A stretch of 64,000 nucleotides of DNA from Maridesulfovibrio frigidus DSM 17176 (GCF_000711735.1 NZ_JONL01000001.1:1-64000); one strand, 5' to 3'; counted from the first letter of the stretch, positions 44,833 through 54,644 are shown. The notes: generated by a model not told the origin, from the letters alone. A program made the numbers and translations.

Positions 44833-45753
44833 CTAATTATTACTATATAAAAAATCGGCCAAAGTTTCCACAGCATCAACATTGCGTGGGCCGGGACGAG
44901 AAAATACAGATTCGTCTACCTCCAAAATCCTACCAGATCGAACTGCCTTAATCATTTTAAAATGACCACGCTCAGCAGGCGGTACAGGAGATTGATTCAT
45001 GCGGCCGGACTGGTAAACATAATTTTCAGGATCGAGCCGAAGAAGTTCTTCTTCACCCATGCGAACGATCTTTTTGTTATTCTTTACACAATTGAGCCCG
45101 CCAGCTTTTCGTATAATATCCGATACAATCGAACCTTTTCCTGCAGCCAAAAGATTCGGGTAACGAATCTCAAAGAACACCTCAGGCTTATCGTTAATAT
45201 CGGTGTACTTTTCTTTCACTTTATCAAGACGCATAGCCATGGACTGCACAAGCTTTTCTGCGCGCTTAGGCTCTGCGGTCAAAATGCCGATTCTGTGAAT
45301 CAGGGAATACAACTCGTCAAACGAGGTCACCTGAAACATAGCGGTCGGAATACCCCGCACCTTTAACGGCTCTAGCGGCGCCTTGGCTTGCGAGCGCCCC
45401 GCCATCTGTAAAACTAAATCAGGGTTTAAGGCGACAATAAGCTCTGGATTAGGGCGCATGTGAGTTCCTATGGATGGTAGCATCACTATCTTTGCAGGAT
45501 AGTCATCACCGGCTGTGCGGGCAACTATTCTGTCACCTAAATCCATCGCAAAAAGAATCTCATTAAAAGATCCGTAAAGTGCGACAATCCGCTTTGCTGG
45601 CCCCTTAAGCACAACCTTATCCCCGAAGTCATCAATCACAGAAATTTCTGCAAAAGCCAAATTACAGGGTAAAATCACCAGAAGGAGAAAAAAGGACTTG
45701 AGGAACACCAAGTTCCGGATGTTCAACAATTGAAACAGATGTTTTATAAACAT
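44833..45753 (-). CDS. Corrinoid- or metal-chelate-binding ABC periplasmic protein
   Basis: This BtuF/FhuD-type solute-binding protein (peripla_BP_2) has about 306 residues with a signal peptide near the start (ending LAFAE). Fold marks are RIVALYGSFNEILFAMDLGDRIVARTAGDDYP, LNPDLVLQ and ETLADFL at the end. I take the ATG at 45753, preceded by AAGGA, though a GTG at 45708 would fit a shorter signal. Either start overlaps the 3' end of the ATPase gene. Position in a cobalamin-riboswitch operon suggests cobalamin, cobinamide or a cobalt or iron chelate as ligand (inference). Confidence 0.8.
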   Translation of the reverse strand: MFIKHLFQLLNIRNLVFLKSFFLLLVILPCNLAFAEISVIDDFGDKVVLKGPAKRIVALYGSFNEILFAMDLGDRIVARTAGDDYPAKIVMLPSIGTHMRPNPELIVALNPDLVLQMAGRSQAKAPLEPLKVRGIPTAMFQVTSFDELYSLIHRIGILTAEPKRAEKLVQSMAMRLDKVKEKYTDINDKPEVFFEIRYPNLLAAGKGSIVSDIIRKAGGLNCVKNNKKIVRMGEEELLRLDPENYVYQSGRMNQSPVPPAERGHFKMIKAVRSGRILEVDESVFSRPGPRNVDAVETLADFLYSNN

Positions 45754-46447
45754 TCGAAATATTATCCTTCGTAATAACTTCCGCAGGTGGACCGTCCAGC
45801 ACAGCTTTTCCCTCTGACAAGAACACAAGACGGTCAAAATAAAGTGATGCAAGATTCAAATCGTGGATCACGCAAATTATGGTCGCGCCCTGTTTATTCA
45901 GCGTTTTGAGCATATCAAAAAGCTCAATTTTACCGGCAACATCAACTCCTGATGCGGCCTCATCAAGAACCATTATTTTCGACTGCTGTGAAACTGTACG
46001 AGCCATCAAAACTCGCTGAAACTCGCCGCCCGAAAGTTCAGATACAGGACGATCCGTCAGATGGGTAATTCCAACCCGCTGAATAGCTTCGGCACAAATA
46101 TTCTCATCGTCATCATCGTATCCGAAAAAACCTGAACCATGCGCGTATCTGCCCATCATAACCATTGACTTCACAGTCAGCCCGAAAGCAGGTTCAACCT
46201 TTTGCGGAAGGACAGACATAATTTCAGCAAGCTCACGAGGGCGATAATCCCGAACATCTTTTCCGGCAACCTTTATCTTTCCTGATAAAGGATTCAAAAC
46301 CCCCGAGATAGATGAAACAAGAGTAGTTTTGCCGCTCCCGTTAGGCCCGAGGACAGCTGTCATCGTTCCTTCATAAAAATGTAAATTCATATCGCTGAGG
46401 ACTTTGCGCTTGCCATATCCGGCAGAAATATTTTCCACACCGATCAT
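45662..46447 (-). CDS. Corrinoid/iron-chelate ABC transporter ATPase
   Basis: This 261-residue FecE/BtuD-type ATPase has Walker A GPNGSGKTT, signature LSGGEFQRVLMAR, Walker B IMVLDEAASGVD and switch His in CVIHDLNLASLYFDR. I use the ATG at 46447, which overlaps the permease stop as ATGA; the longer frame upstream is unrelated to ABC ATPases. Its 3' end overlaps the next gene. The C-terminal tail about 250-261 is short. Confidence 0.88.
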   Translation of the reverse strand: MIGVENISAGYGKRKVLSDMNLHFYEGTMTAVLGPNGSGKTTLVSSISGVLNPLSGKIKVAGKDVRDYRPRELAEIMSVLPQKVEPAFGLTVKSMVMMGRYAHGSGFFGYDDDDENICAEAIQRVGITHLTDRPVSELSGGEFQRVLMARTVSQQSKIMVLDEAASGVDVAGKIELFDMLKTLNKQGATIICVIHDLNLASLYFDRLVFLSEGKAVLDGPPAEVITKDNISNVYKTSVSIVEHPELGVPQVLFSPSGDFTL

Positions 46448-47499
46448 GACTTTGTCCCCCTGAATCCGCCCCGTAAAACTATGCAGAAAAACGGTCCGCC
46501 TAGAAGTGCTGTCACAACTCCAACAGGCAATTCTTCGCCGCCGGGAAGTAGTGAGCGGGCAATAACATCTGACCACACAAGAAGCAGTCCACCGAGCAAT
46601 GAGGATGAAAGGAGCAAAGGCCTGTGTTCCGCTCCCTGAAACATACGAACCAAATGAGGAACAATCAGTCCCACAAATCCGATAATTCCAGAAACAGCAA
46701 CAGCCGCTCCCGTCAACAGCCCCGATCCCACAAGCAAATATAATCTAACTCGGGACACATCCATACCAAGATGACGTGCCTGAGTTTCACCGAGTGACAA
46801 AATATCCAGTTCACGAGAATAATAAATGATTGGTATCATCCCAAGAATAAAATACGGTAGAAACAGCGCAACGTGATCCCAACCGCGCCCTTGAAAACTG
46901 CCCATTATCCAAAAGACAATGCTTGTCACGGAATCTTCGTCCAGCGACTTAAGCAAGGAGATCAAAGCCGAGAGGAAAGTCGCAACGACAATCCCAGCAA
47001 GCACCATAGTCTCACGGCGCAAACTGCCGCCGATTCGCCCGAGCATAAGAACCGCACCAAGAGCCGCCATAGCACCCGCAAGAGCTGCCAGCGGTAGAAA
47101 GAGCGATCCGAACTTAAGCCATAGCCCCGCCCCGAGGACGGTTGATCCAGAAAATATAGCTAGACTTGCGCCAAATGCGGCCCCGCTACTAACGCCTAAT
47201 GTGAAAGGGTCAGCCAATGGATTTCGCAAAATACCTTGATATACGGTTCCGGCAACAGCAAGCGACATACCCACCAAAAAAGACAGGCATATTCTACTGA
47301 GCCTTAAATCTGTAACTATAAAAGATAGCGACGACTTCGTACTTTCCGCATCTCCGAAGATCGCAGATTTGAACACGCCAAAAACTTGCTCAACCGACGT
47401 ATCATATGCACCAAACAAGCAGGCGGCAAAAATAGAAACAGGGACAAGAGACAAGAGTACAGCAACAGCCTTAACTCTCCTTTTTTCCAATGTTTCCAT
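46444..47499 (-). CDS. Corrinoid/iron-chelate ABC transporter permease
   Basis: This 351-residue FecCD/BtuC-type permease has about ten membrane helices. Characteristic stretches are the start-proximal FLVGMSLAVAGTVYQGILRNPLADPFTLGVSSGA and the cytoplasmic loop LSLGETQARHLGM, then GFVGLIVPHLVR and PGGEELPVGVVTALLGGPFF near the end. The ATG at 47499 has GGGGCGG. It overlaps the ATPase start as ATGA, indicating coupling. Confidence 0.93.
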   Translation of the reverse strand: METLEKRRVKAVAVLLSLVPVSIFAACLFGAYDTSVEQVFGVFKSAIFGDAESTKSSLSFIVTDLRLSRICLSFLVGMSLAVAGTVYQGILRNPLADPFTLGVSSGAAFGASLAIFSGSTVLGAGLWLKFGSLFLPLAALAGAMAALGAVLMLGRIGGSLRRETMVLAGIVVATFLSALISLLKSLDEDSVTSIVFWIMGSFQGRGWDHVALFLPYFILGMIPIIYYSRELDILSLGETQARHLGMDVSRVRLYLLVGSGLLTGAAVAVSGIIGFVGLIVPHLVRMFQGAEHRPLLLSSSLLGGLLLVWSDVIARSLLPGGEELPVGVVTALLGGPFFCIVLRGGFRGTKS

Positions 47500-47527
47500 A
47501 TTTTACCGCCCCTTGAATTAATTCAGC

Positions 47528-48427
47528 TTAAGAATCTAGATTTTTAAAAGCTACTTTAAGATGATCGACCCAGATATCTACGACCTGCGGGAGTTCTGCA
47601 CTACCTTTAAGAACAGGTACGCATTTATAGCCAGCTTTGGTCAACTCTGACATCCAAGAATCAGCCTCGTCACCAGCCATGTCGTTACGTGCATGGTCAC
47701 CAGCAACAGACATATATGGTATCAGGTAGACTTTCTTAGCCTTGCTTTTGGCAAGTTTATTTTTGACATCATCAAGAGTAGGAGAACCTTCAACGGTTCC
47801 TACAAATATTTTAGGGTCAATGTTTGAAAAATAATATTGAGATCCAGGATAGTAAATATTGGCACTATGATGCGTTCCATGTCCCATTAGAACAACAGCA
47901 TCTTTAGCTTTGCGTTCTTTAGGGATATTGGCAGCAATAGCTGTCGCTGTTCGAACCATATCTTCATCCGAATAAAGAAGAGGCTTGCCAACAGTAACCT
48001 TAGACATCCCCTTAGGCATGCCCTCAAACCTTTTAGCCGTCTCAAGGATGCCGAAATATTCTTTGCCGGGAATGGTGTGCAATGACTGAACAGCAACATG
48101 CGTGAAGCCGTCATCCATCATTTTTGAAAGGGCCGTCACAGGCGAATCAATGACACGCCCTTTTTCAGCTAGTACCTTTCGAATAATGGCAGATGAAAAT
48201 GACCACCGTACAGGAACGTCAGTAAAAGACTTTTTAACAGCGGCATCTAAGTTATCGAAAGACACCTGCGCTTCATCCATAGTTGATCCAAAAGCAATCA
48301 GAAGAATGCCTTTCTTAACAGCCGCAGGTTCGCCATGTCCGGCGAGAACAATTGAGGGAAGAATGAGTAGAAAAAGAAGGATAAAAGCAGAAAGTGCTTT
48401 TTGTTTAACCCCAAAACGATACTGCAT
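47528..48427 (-). CDS. cbiK: Sirohydrochlorin cobaltochelatase, probably periplasmic
   Basis: CbiK inserts cobalt (or iron) into sirohydrochlorin in the anaerobic B12 pathway. Signature motifs are KKGILLIAFGS, HTIPGKEYFG and MGHGTHHSANIYYP, which carries a metal-binding His. This copy has a signal-like N-terminus (about 1-30, ending IVLAGHG), as in the periplasmic CbiK(P) described in Desulfovibrio. I use the ATG at 48427 with GGAG 7 bases upstream. It opens the operon behind a cobalamin riboswitch. Its presence beside a corrinoid/chelate ABC importer suggests it handles metal or tetrapyrrole at the envelope. Confidence 0.9.
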   Translation of the reverse strand: MQYRFGVKQKALSAFILLFLLILPSIVLAGHGEPAAVKKGILLIAFGSTMDEAQVSFDNLDAAVKKSFTDVPVRWSFSSAIIRKVLAEKGRVIDSPVTALSKMMDDGFTHVAVQSLHTIPGKEYFGILETAKRFEGMPKGMSKVTVGKPLLYSDEDMVRTATAIAANIPKERKAKDAVVLMGHGTHHSANIYYPGSQYYFSNIDPKIFVGTVEGSPTLDDVKNKLAKSKAKKVYLIPYMSVAGDHARNDMAGDEADSWMSELTKAGYKCVPVLKGSAELPQVVDIWVDHLKVAFKNLDS

Positions 48428-48472
48428 AACAGTCTCCATTTATTTGGGGGCTTAAAATAAAACAGCCCGCAC

Positions 48473-48495
48473 CTACACATGCAAAGCACGCGTAG
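48473..48495 (-). other. Hairpin between riboswitch and cbiK
   Basis: A 10-bp stem (two wobble pairs) with a TTT loop lies between the riboswitch and the cbiK ribosome site. Eleven bases later a TTTTATTTT run follows. It may be part of the riboswitch expression platform, which I cannot resolve. Confidence 0.45.
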
Positions 48496-48554
48496 CTATA
48501 CGGATTTTTCAATAGATAAAAGCCCCGTTATCTATCAAAGCATAGCATATCATC

Positions 48555-48745
48555 AGTGTTGGCAGGTCTTCCGACTTGTCCCATCTTACCCGGCCTTCCC
48601 GAAATAAAATTTCAGTGACACGCTAAGCCTGATTAAAATCGGCTACGGGGTTCAATTATATAGGACTCACGGCGGCGGGTCCGCTCCTGATTTAAACAGG
48701 ATTCCCTTTTAAGCTCGTAAGAGCACCACTGAAAAAATTGATATT
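48555..48745 (-). promoter_or_regulatory. Cobalamin riboswitch
   Basis: On the minus strand the conserved parts occur in order: a GTGGTGCTC start and an AAAAGGGAATCCTG stretch, then the GCCGCCGTGAGTCC region, the B12-box-like TGTCACTG, GGAAGGCCGGG, and the terminal AGTCGGAAGACCTGCC. These are the hallmark blocks of adenosylcobalamin-type riboswitches. It lies about 130 bases before the cbiK start and would turn the operon down when B12 is abundant. Confidence 0.93.
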
Positions 48746-48950
48746 CGTGATCTCTCCTGCTGTCAATGCCGAGATCAATATTCGCAGCAATAGTTATTGC
48801 CGATTCCTATTTGAAAAAAAATCGTTTATAAATAATTCTAACGGTAACATCCTACAGAACTTAGCTGGATGCCTTAATGCAAACAAGTCATAAATACAAC
48901 TCATTCTTTAAGTATGACAGCATCATAATACCCCAAAATAAAAGGACAAA

Positions 48951-49337
48951 ATGGACACTTCTCTGAAAATAATTGGATATGTACAATCGGACTTTAAAAA
49001 AAGATCTGATACGCCGAGACAGGGAGATGAAGGTGGAATTGTTGCGACCTTACGGATTGAAGAAGAATTTTCTGATGCAATGGATGGTCTCAAGGTCGGG
49101 ATGGAGATCGTTTTACTGACATGGCTGCATGAAGCGGACAGAAACTATTTAAAGGTACACCCACGCGGCAATGAATCAATCCCCATGCGTGGAGTGTTTT
49201 CTACACGTTCACCTGATCGCCCTAACCCCATTGGTATGCATCCGGTAACAATTACGCACATAGAAGGGCAAACTATCAAAGTTACGCCTTTAGAAGCAAT
49301 AAACGGAACCCCGCTACTGGATATAAAGAACGCATAA
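48951..49337 (+). CDS. trmO: TrmO/TsaA-family tRNA methyltransferase
   Basis: This 128-residue beta-barrel protein is of the TsaA/TrmO family, whose E. coli member N6-methylates t6A37 in tRNA-Thr(GGU). Signature segments are FSTRSPDRPNPIGMHPV and VTPLEAINGTPLLDIK. It lacks the extra C-terminal domain of E. coli TrmO, so its substrate may differ. The ATG at 48951 follows AAAGGAC. It stands alone on the plus strand. Confidence 0.85.
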   Translation: MDTSLKIIGYVQSDFKKRSDTPRQGDEGGIVATLRIEEEFSDAMDGLKVGMEIVLLTWLHEADRNYLKVHPRGNESIPMRGVFSTRSPDRPNPIGMHPVTITHIEGQTIKVTPLEAINGTPLLDIKNA

Positions 49338-49366
49338 AAGCCCTCAAAAAAAGGGCGCAAAAAAAA

Positions 49367-49392
49367 GGAAGAGAAATTTACACTACTCTTCC
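49367..49392 (-). terminator. Terminator of infA
   Basis: A 7-bp stem GGAAGAG/CTCTTCC with a 12-base loop, followed by eight T on the minus strand. A GC-rich hairpin around 49391-49418 (CCCACG/CGTGGG) lies just before it, between the infA stop and the terminator. Confidence 0.8.
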
Positions 49393-49474
49393 CACGGGGC
49401 CGTCTATATTAGAGCGACCCCGCGTGGGGAATATTTTAGCGATATTCAAACCGCTAAAATCTACCGACTAGTAC

Positions 49475-49693
49475 TTAACGAGGACGGTAAGTAATTCTGC
49501 CGCGAGTCAAGTCGTACGGAGAAAGTTCAACCGTAACTTTATCACCGGGCATTACTCTGATGCGGAATTTACGCATTTTACCAGAAATATGTGCCAATAC
49601 TACGTGACCGTTTTCGAGCTCTACTCTGAACATAGCATTCGGGAGTGCTTCTTCTACGGTGCCATTAACTGCAATGCCTTCTTCTTTTGCCAA
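49475..49693 (-). CDS. infA: Translation initiation factor IF-1
   Basis: IF-1 binds the A site during initiation. It is 72 residues with the OB-fold: [29 protein letters not shown], then [28 protein letters not shown]. The start codon reads TTG at 49693, with only a weak CGGAA upstream; no ATG is in reach. It is monocistronic, far from the usual ribosomal-protein cluster. A non-ATG start on an essential small factor is unusual but the amino-acid match is complete. Confidence 0.95.
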   Translation of the reverse strand: MAKEEGIAVNGTVEEALPNAMFRVELENGHVVLAHISGKMRKFRIRVMPGDKVTVELSPYDLTRGRITYRPR

Positions 49694-50156
49694 AATATTT
49701 TCCGTGTTTTAAAAATGAATACGAGAAGCCTGCTAACGCTTAAGTAACAGCAGGCTTTATTATTGATATTTCCGTATATCGGAAACTACTATCAAGACTG
49801 TCTTTAGGTATAATTCGGAAATGGCGAAAAAAGTTTTTCTCACCAGCACAAAGGGGCTTTATACCAAATCGCAACGAATTACCAGCGCAAATATTTAAAG
49901 GAATCTACCAAAACACCGTGAACATTAAAACAGCTAATACTAATATTGACAGACTTTTCCAATTCTACAAACCACTTGCGCCCTTTTATAACAAATCCCT
50001 ATACAGACAATCTATGATATTAAGCTGACACTAAGCTCTCTAATAAGTCATGTAGCTTGCATAAATAAAATAGAAAAAAGAATAGCCCGCAATAAAAAAG
50101 TGAATGGATCATCTTTTTATTGCGGGCTAAATTTAAATCAAACTAAATCAGCTGGA
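49694..50156. other. Gap upstream of infA
   Basis: No gene is seen in 463 bases. It includes a hairpin AGCCTGCT/AGCAGGCT (about 49723-49752) in the infA leader, an inverted repeat TTTCCG/CGGAAA (49769-49785) and the ilvC terminator hairpin (50084-50128). I cannot place the infA promoter confidently. Confidence 0.5.
50084..50128. terminator. Terminator of ilvC, large hairpin
   Basis: A perfect 15-bp stem (50084-50098 with 50114-50128) with a 15-base loop. The arms carry AGCCCGCAAT and A/T runs, so it can end transcription in either direction. Confidence 0.8.
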
Positions 50157-51146
50157 CTATTTTTTAAGCCAGCTCATCATTTTGCGAAGATCAGCTCCAA
50201 CGACTTCAACCGGATGCTCTGCATTAATGCGGCGCATTGCGTTGAAATGAGCTTTACCAGACATATTTTCAACGATGAATTCTTTAGCAAATTCACCCTG
50301 CTGGATTTCTTTGAGGATCTTTTTCATTTCTTTACGGCTTTCTGCGTTAATGACTCTTGGTCCGCGAGTAAGGTCGCCGTATTCAGCTGTATCACTGATG
50401 GAGCTGCGCATGTTGGATAGACCACCTTCATAAATGAGGTCGATGGTCAATTTGAGTTCGTGCAGACACTCAAAGTATGCGATTTCAGGCTGGTATCCAG
50501 CTTCAACCAAAGTTTCGAAACCAGCTTTGATAAGCTCACTTACACCACCACAAAGAACTGCCTGCTCACCGAAAAGGTCAGTTTCAGTTTCTTCACGGAA
50601 GTTAGTTTCGATAACACCTGAACGAGTTGCGCCAATACCTTTTGCGTAAGCAAGAGCGATATCAAAAGCTTTACCGGAAACGTTCTGGTAAACAGCAGCG
50701 ATTGCTGGAACAGCTCCGCCTTCAGTGTATGTGCGACGAACAAGATGACCCGGTCCCTTAGGAGCGATCATGATTACGTCGTTGTCATCGTTAGGAACGA
50801 TCTGGTCAAAATGAATATTGAAACCATGGCCGAAAGCGAGGATATCACCTGGCTTTAGGTTAGGAAGAATGTCTTCCTTATAAATAGCACCCTGAACTTG
50901 GTCAGGTAGAAGAATCATAATAAGATCAGCTGCTGCTGTTGCTTCTGCTGCACTTACAGGCTCAAAACCATGTTCTTTTGCTAGCTCGTAGTTAGCTCCG
51001 CCGGGACGCTGTCCAACAACAACCTTAACGCCTGAATCACGTAGATTCTGTGCGTGTGCATGTCCCTGGCTACCGTAACCGATGATGGCTACAGTTTTGT
51101 CTTTCAAAAGGCTTAAATCCGCATCATCTTCGTAATAAACTTTCAT
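50157..51146 (-). CDS. ilvC: Ketol-acid reductoisomerase
   Basis: IlvC converts acetolactate or acetohydroxybutyrate to dihydroxyacids in valine, leucine and isoleucine synthesis. The class I short form, 329 residues, shows the NADP site [19 protein letters not shown] and the C-terminal metal-site region [17 protein letters not shown]. The ATG at 51146 follows TAGGAG. It is third in the operon after ilvB and ilvN, with a gap of 123 bases. Confidence 0.97.
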   Translation of the reverse strand: MKVYYEDDADLSLLKDKTVAIIGYGSQGHAHAQNLRDSGVKVVVGQRPGGANYELAKEHGFEPVSAAEATAAADLIMILLPDQVQGAIYKEDILPNLKPGDILAFGHGFNIHFDQIVPNDDNDVIMIAPKGPGHLVRRTYTEGGAVPAIAAVYQNVSGKAFDIALAYAKGIGATRSGVIETNFREETETDLFGEQAVLCGGVSELIKAGFETLVEAGYQPEIAYFECLHELKLTIDLIYEGGLSNMRSSISDTAEYGDLTRGPRVINAESRKEMKKILKEIQQGEFAKEFIVENMSGKAHFNAMRRINAEHPVEVVGADLRKMMSWLKK

Positions 51147-51269
51147 TTAAATCTCCTAATTTTCGCTTTCCTTCGGACACGAAACCATAATAGTTTCCCA
51201 GCTAGTTTTAACACCCGATTAAAACCTGCCGGAGAGCACTTCTATGCCGAAATAATGATTGAAATATAA

Positions 51270-51752
51270 TTAAGCTTGCAAGGCTCGCTTCATAGCGACT
51301 GTACCTGTACGGGCAGTTTCCTTAATACCAAATCTAGCCAGCAGATTAATCAAAGCTTCGATTTTACCGTGGTCGCCTGTTACCTCAAGGGTCAGCTCGT
51401 CCACGCTTACATCAACTACTTTACATCTGAATATATCAACTATGCGCAGAATTTCTGCACGCTTAGCGTCTTCGGCATTAACTTTAAGCATGACCATTTC
51501 TCTCTCAACAGCTTTTAATTCTGTGAGATCAACTACCTTAATGACCGTAACCAGCTTTCTAAGCTGTTTTACAATCTGCTCAATGATCTGTTCATCACCG
51601 ACAGTAGTTATAGTCATGAGGGACACGCCCTCTTCCAGAGTGGGAGCAACATTAAGGGACTCAATGTTGAATCCACGTCCGCTAAACAACCCAACGACCC
51701 TGGATAGAACTCCCGGCTCGTTTTCAACACTGACGGACAGAGTATGTCTCAT
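51270..51752 (-). CDS. ilvN: Acetolactate synthase small subunit
   Basis: This regulatory subunit (also named ilvH) carries the ACT domain that binds valine for feedback inhibition. It has 160 residues. The opening LSVSVENEPGVLSRVVGLFSGRGFNIESLN is the classical ACT start. The ATG at 51752 follows TTAGGAGG, 12 bases after ilvB. The name differs between species; the sequence does not separate IlvN from IlvH. Confidence 0.95.
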   Translation of the reverse strand: MRHTLSVSVENEPGVLSRVVGLFSGRGFNIESLNVAPTLEEGVSLMTITTVGDEQIIEQIVKQLRKLVTVIKVVDLTELKAVEREMVMLKVNAEDAKRAEILRIVDIFRCKVVDVSVDELTLEVTGDHGKIEALINLLARFGIKETARTGTVAMKRALQA

Positions 51753-51764
51753 TATTCTATCCTC

Positions 51765-53456
51765 CTAAACGAGCAACATGTCGGTTAAAGAAGCGCCTGC
51801 GGGAACCATCGGATAAACATTTTCCTCTGGATCAACGCGAACATCGATAATACAAGTCTTCGGAAGAGCAAAAGCTTCCGTAAGAACAGGTACGACATCT
51901 TTCTCTTCAGTAACCCTGAACCCTGCGGCACCGTAAGCTTCAGCTAATTTAACGAAATCAGGCTGAGCATCCATACAGGTTTCGCAATAGTTCCGATTAT
52001 AAAAAAGTTCCTGCCACTGACGAACCATGCCGAGATAGCCATTATTTAAAATAACGATTTTAATCGGCAGATTGTTACAGACAGCAGTCATCATTTCCTG
52101 AATATTCATCTGAATAGAACCGTCCCCGGCAATATTCACTACGAGCTTATCGGGGAACGCCATTTGTGCACCGATTGCGGCAGGAAGTCCATACCCCATC
52201 GTTCCCAAACCGCCAGAAGACAGAAAAGATTTTGACTTTTTAAATTTGTAAAATTGAGCAGCCCACATCTGATTCTGACCAACTTCAGTAGCGACAATAG
52301 CGTCACCTTTGCTGATTTCATATATCTTTTCAACAACATACTGAGGCTTAATGTGCTTGCTACCTTTCTTATAACGCAGCGGATGAGTCTCAGACCATTG
52401 CTGAACCTGACGAACCCAGACAGCATGATCTTCTTCAGCTTTTACAGCATCCAAGTTCGGTTCCATTTCAGCCTTCAGAGCAGAAAGGGCGCTTTTACAA
52501 TCAGCAACGAGAGGAACGTGAACAGCTACATTCTTCTGAATTGAAGTCGGATCAATATCAATATGAACAAGAGTAGCTTTCGGGGCAAAAGTATCAACTT
52601 TACCCGTAACACGGTCGTCGAACCTCGCTCCAATTGCCAGAACGAGGTCCGCGTTATTGATTGCCATGTTTGCGGCATAAGTTCCGTGCATTCCTAGCAT
52701 TCCGAGCCAAAGTGGATCGTTGCCCGGAAAAGAACCCAGCCCCATGAGAGTTGCCGTCACTGGTATGTTCAGACTCCTAGCGAGCCAAGTAAGTTCATCC
52801 TCTGCTCCGCCGCTTATAACCCCGCCACCAGCATAAATGATAGGTCTTTCGGCCTGCTCAATCAGTTTGGCAACCTTTTTAATCTGCCCGGTATGCGGCA
52901 AAAGATTCGGGTTATAGCTTCTAAGAGACACATCTTCTGGCCAAACGAATTCAGCCTTGGTCTGCATTATATCTTTCGGAAGATCGACCACGATAGGTCC
53001 GGGTCTTCCAGAACGGGCAAGATAAAAAGCCTGTCTTACGGTGAAGGCTAGGTCTTTAATATCTTTGACCAAATAATTATGTTTAGTACAAGGACGCGTA
53101 ATTCCGACAATATCTACCTCTTGAAAGGCATCATTACCGATTAACGGAGTCGGAACCTGTCCGGTAAAACAAACTACCGGAATTGAGTCCATGTATGCAG
53201 TGGCAATGCCTGTAACAGCATTTGTAGCACCGGGACCTGAAGTAACGAGGCATACACCTACGTCTCCAGTTGCCCTAGCATAACCGTCTGCCGCATGGAC
53301 AGCACCCTGTTCATGTCTGACCAGTATGTGCTTAAAAGGATAATTAGGGATTTGGTCGTATATATCAATTATCGCGCCGCCGGGATAACCGAAAACAACC
53401 TCAACACCCTCTTTTCTCAGACATTCTAAGAATATCTGAGCACCAGTGAGCTCCAT
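51765..53456 (-). CDS. ilvB: Acetolactate synthase large subunit
   Basis: This 563-residue ThDP-, FAD- and Mg-dependent enzyme makes acetolactate. ThDP-binding motifs are [13 protein letters not shown] at the N-terminus and [29 protein letters not shown] near the C-terminus. The ATG at 53456 has GGGAGAAG. It starts 14 bases after the DUF465 gene and leads into ilvN and ilvC. No leader peptide for attenuation is seen. Confidence 0.96.
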   Translation of the reverse strand: MELTGAQIFLECLRKEGVEVVFGYPGGAIIDIYDQIPNYPFKHILVRHEQGAVHAADGYARATGDVGVCLVTSGPGATNAVTGIATAYMDSIPVVCFTGQVPTPLIGNDAFQEVDIVGITRPCTKHNYLVKDIKDLAFTVRQAFYLARSGRPGPIVVDLPKDIMQTKAEFVWPEDVSLRSYNPNLLPHTGQIKKVAKLIEQAERPIIYAGGGVISGGAEDELTWLARSLNIPVTATLMGLGSFPGNDPLWLGMLGMHGTYAANMAINNADLVLAIGARFDDRVTGKVDTFAPKATLVHIDIDPTSIQKNVAVHVPLVADCKSALSALKAEMEPNLDAVKAEEDHAVWVRQVQQWSETHPLRYKKGSKHIKPQYVVEKIYEISKGDAIVATEVGQNQMWAAQFYKFKKSKSFLSSGGLGTMGYGLPAAIGAQMAFPDKLVVNIAGDGSIQMNIQEMMTAVCNNLPIKIVILNNGYLGMVRQWQELFYNRNYCETCMDAQPDFVKLAEAYGAAGFRVTEEKDVVPVLTEAFALPKTCIIDVRVDPEENVYPMVPAGASLTDMLLV

Positions 53457-53470
53457 GGCTCTTCTCCCTA

Positions 53471-53689
53471 TTATTTATACTTATCGAGTGACAATTGTAA
53501 TTTTGTTTTACCAGCCAGCTTTTTCTTTTTAAGCTCTTTCAGCTCTAGAGTTTCAGTCTCGTTAAGAAAGCCTTTCTTTTCCATCTTATCAATAACCTTG
53601 TTCAGATCAGTGTGCTGGTCCCATAGACCTTTAATTTCTGCATCCTGATCAACCAATGTCTTAATCAAATCTACGTCTTTAGCTTCCAT
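53471..53689 (-). CDS. DUF465/YdcH-like protein
   Basis: This 72-residue protein is predicted to be two helices in a hairpin, with the DUF465 pattern ([41 protein letters not shown]). The function of the family is unknown. The ATG at 53689 follows TAGGAG. It lies directly before ilvB, with which it may be co-transcribed by read-through. Confidence 0.82.
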   Translation of the reverse strand: MEAKDVDLIKTLVDQDAEIKGLWDQHTDLNKVIDKMEKKGFLNETETLELKELKKKKLAGKTKLQLSLDKYK

Positions 53690-53833
53690 TTGAAACTCCT
53701 ATACAGAGGTTTGCATATTCAAGCGTCAGCGGAACTTTCCAGTCTAACGCGGTTCAACATAGTAACTACACCGAATTAGAAAGTCCCGAGGATAGACATA
53801 TATTCAAGTCACGGTTCTTTCTAATAATGGTTC

Positions 53834-54337
53834 TCACTTAGCCTTTTTGAAAAATTTAAGTTTAGCTTCGATGGCTTCAACTTTTTCAAGTTCAGGACTG
53901 CTAATCTCAAGTGTCTTAAGATGAGACTCAAGAACAGCCTTTAGCTCAACTTCAAACCTCGTTCTCTGACGTTTGAGTTCATTAATATCTTCATGAATTT
54001 GAGCCAAACGATTATGAGCCTGCTGCAAAATAACTTCCGCCCGCGAATGAGCTTCGTTAATTATGAGTTCAGCTTCTTTTCTAGCAGTCGTTTTCAGGTC
54101 ATCTATCATCTTTTGGGTCGTCATCAAAGTATCGCGTAAAGTTTCTTCACGCTGACGAAATTCACCAATGGAAGAATCGCGCCGTTCAACCTTCTTTAAG
54201 AGTTGCTTCTTTTCGTCAGCAGTTACGCCGAGAACTTCCGCAAGCTCAGCCAAAAGCTGATCCACTTCACCTTTAGAGTAACCAAAAAGCGATTTTGAAA
54301 ACTTTTTGTTAAGTAAATCTATCTTTGAAAGACTCAT
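53834..54337 (-). CDS. DivIVA-domain protein
   Basis: This 167-residue protein has an N-terminal DivIVA-like motif (LLNKKFSKSLFGYSKGEVDQLLAELAEVL) followed by a long coiled coil. DivIVA-like proteins sit at curved membranes at the cell pole or division site and recruit others; in delta-proteobacteria the role is less known. The ATG at 54337 follows CCGGAGG, 16 bases after the YggT gene. The pairing with YggT is also seen in other bacteria with envelope or division functions. Confidence 0.85.
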   Translation of the reverse strand: MSLSKIDLLNKKFSKSLFGYSKGEVDQLLAELAEVLGVTADEKKQLLKKVERRDSSIGEFRQREETLRDTLMTTQKMIDDLKTTARKEAELIINEAHSRAEVILQQAHNRLAQIHEDINELKRQRTRFEVELKAVLESHLKTLEISSPELEKVEAIEAKLKFFKKAK

Positions 54338-54353
54338 CTACTACCTCCGGCGG

Positions 54354-54644
54354 CTACATTCCATATGCAAGTCTAGTCAAATTACCTACGAGGGCAATAT
54401 CAAGCATTTGGAGAGCCAGAATAACAATGATTGGAGACAGGTCTATTCCACTGATAACAGAGAACGGTATGTAGTGCCGGACTTTTGCAAAGACAGGCTC
54501 TGTCGCACGCTGTAAAAAGCGGACAATCGGATTATAAGGATCGGGGTTTACCCATGAAATAAGGGCCGAAATGATAACTACCCACATATAGAGATTGAAA
54601 ACAATCCCGAGAACTTTAGCTACAGCAAGAATCACGTAATCCAT
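54354..54644 (-). CDS. YggT-family membrane protein
   Basis: This 96-residue protein has two hydrophobic segments (about 10-30 and 68-90) around a conserved core: VNPDPYNPIVRFLQRATEPVFAKVRHYIP, then GIDLSPIIVILALQML. YggT proteins are linked to osmotic or potassium homeostasis and to division in some bacteria. The ATG at 54644 has TTTAGGAG. It heads the pair with the DivIVA-like gene. Confidence 0.88.
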   Translation of the reverse strand: MDYVILAVAKVLGIVFNLYMWVVIISALISWVNPDPYNPIVRFLQRATEPVFAKVRHYIPFSVISGIDLSPIIVILALQMLDIALVGNLTRLAYGM

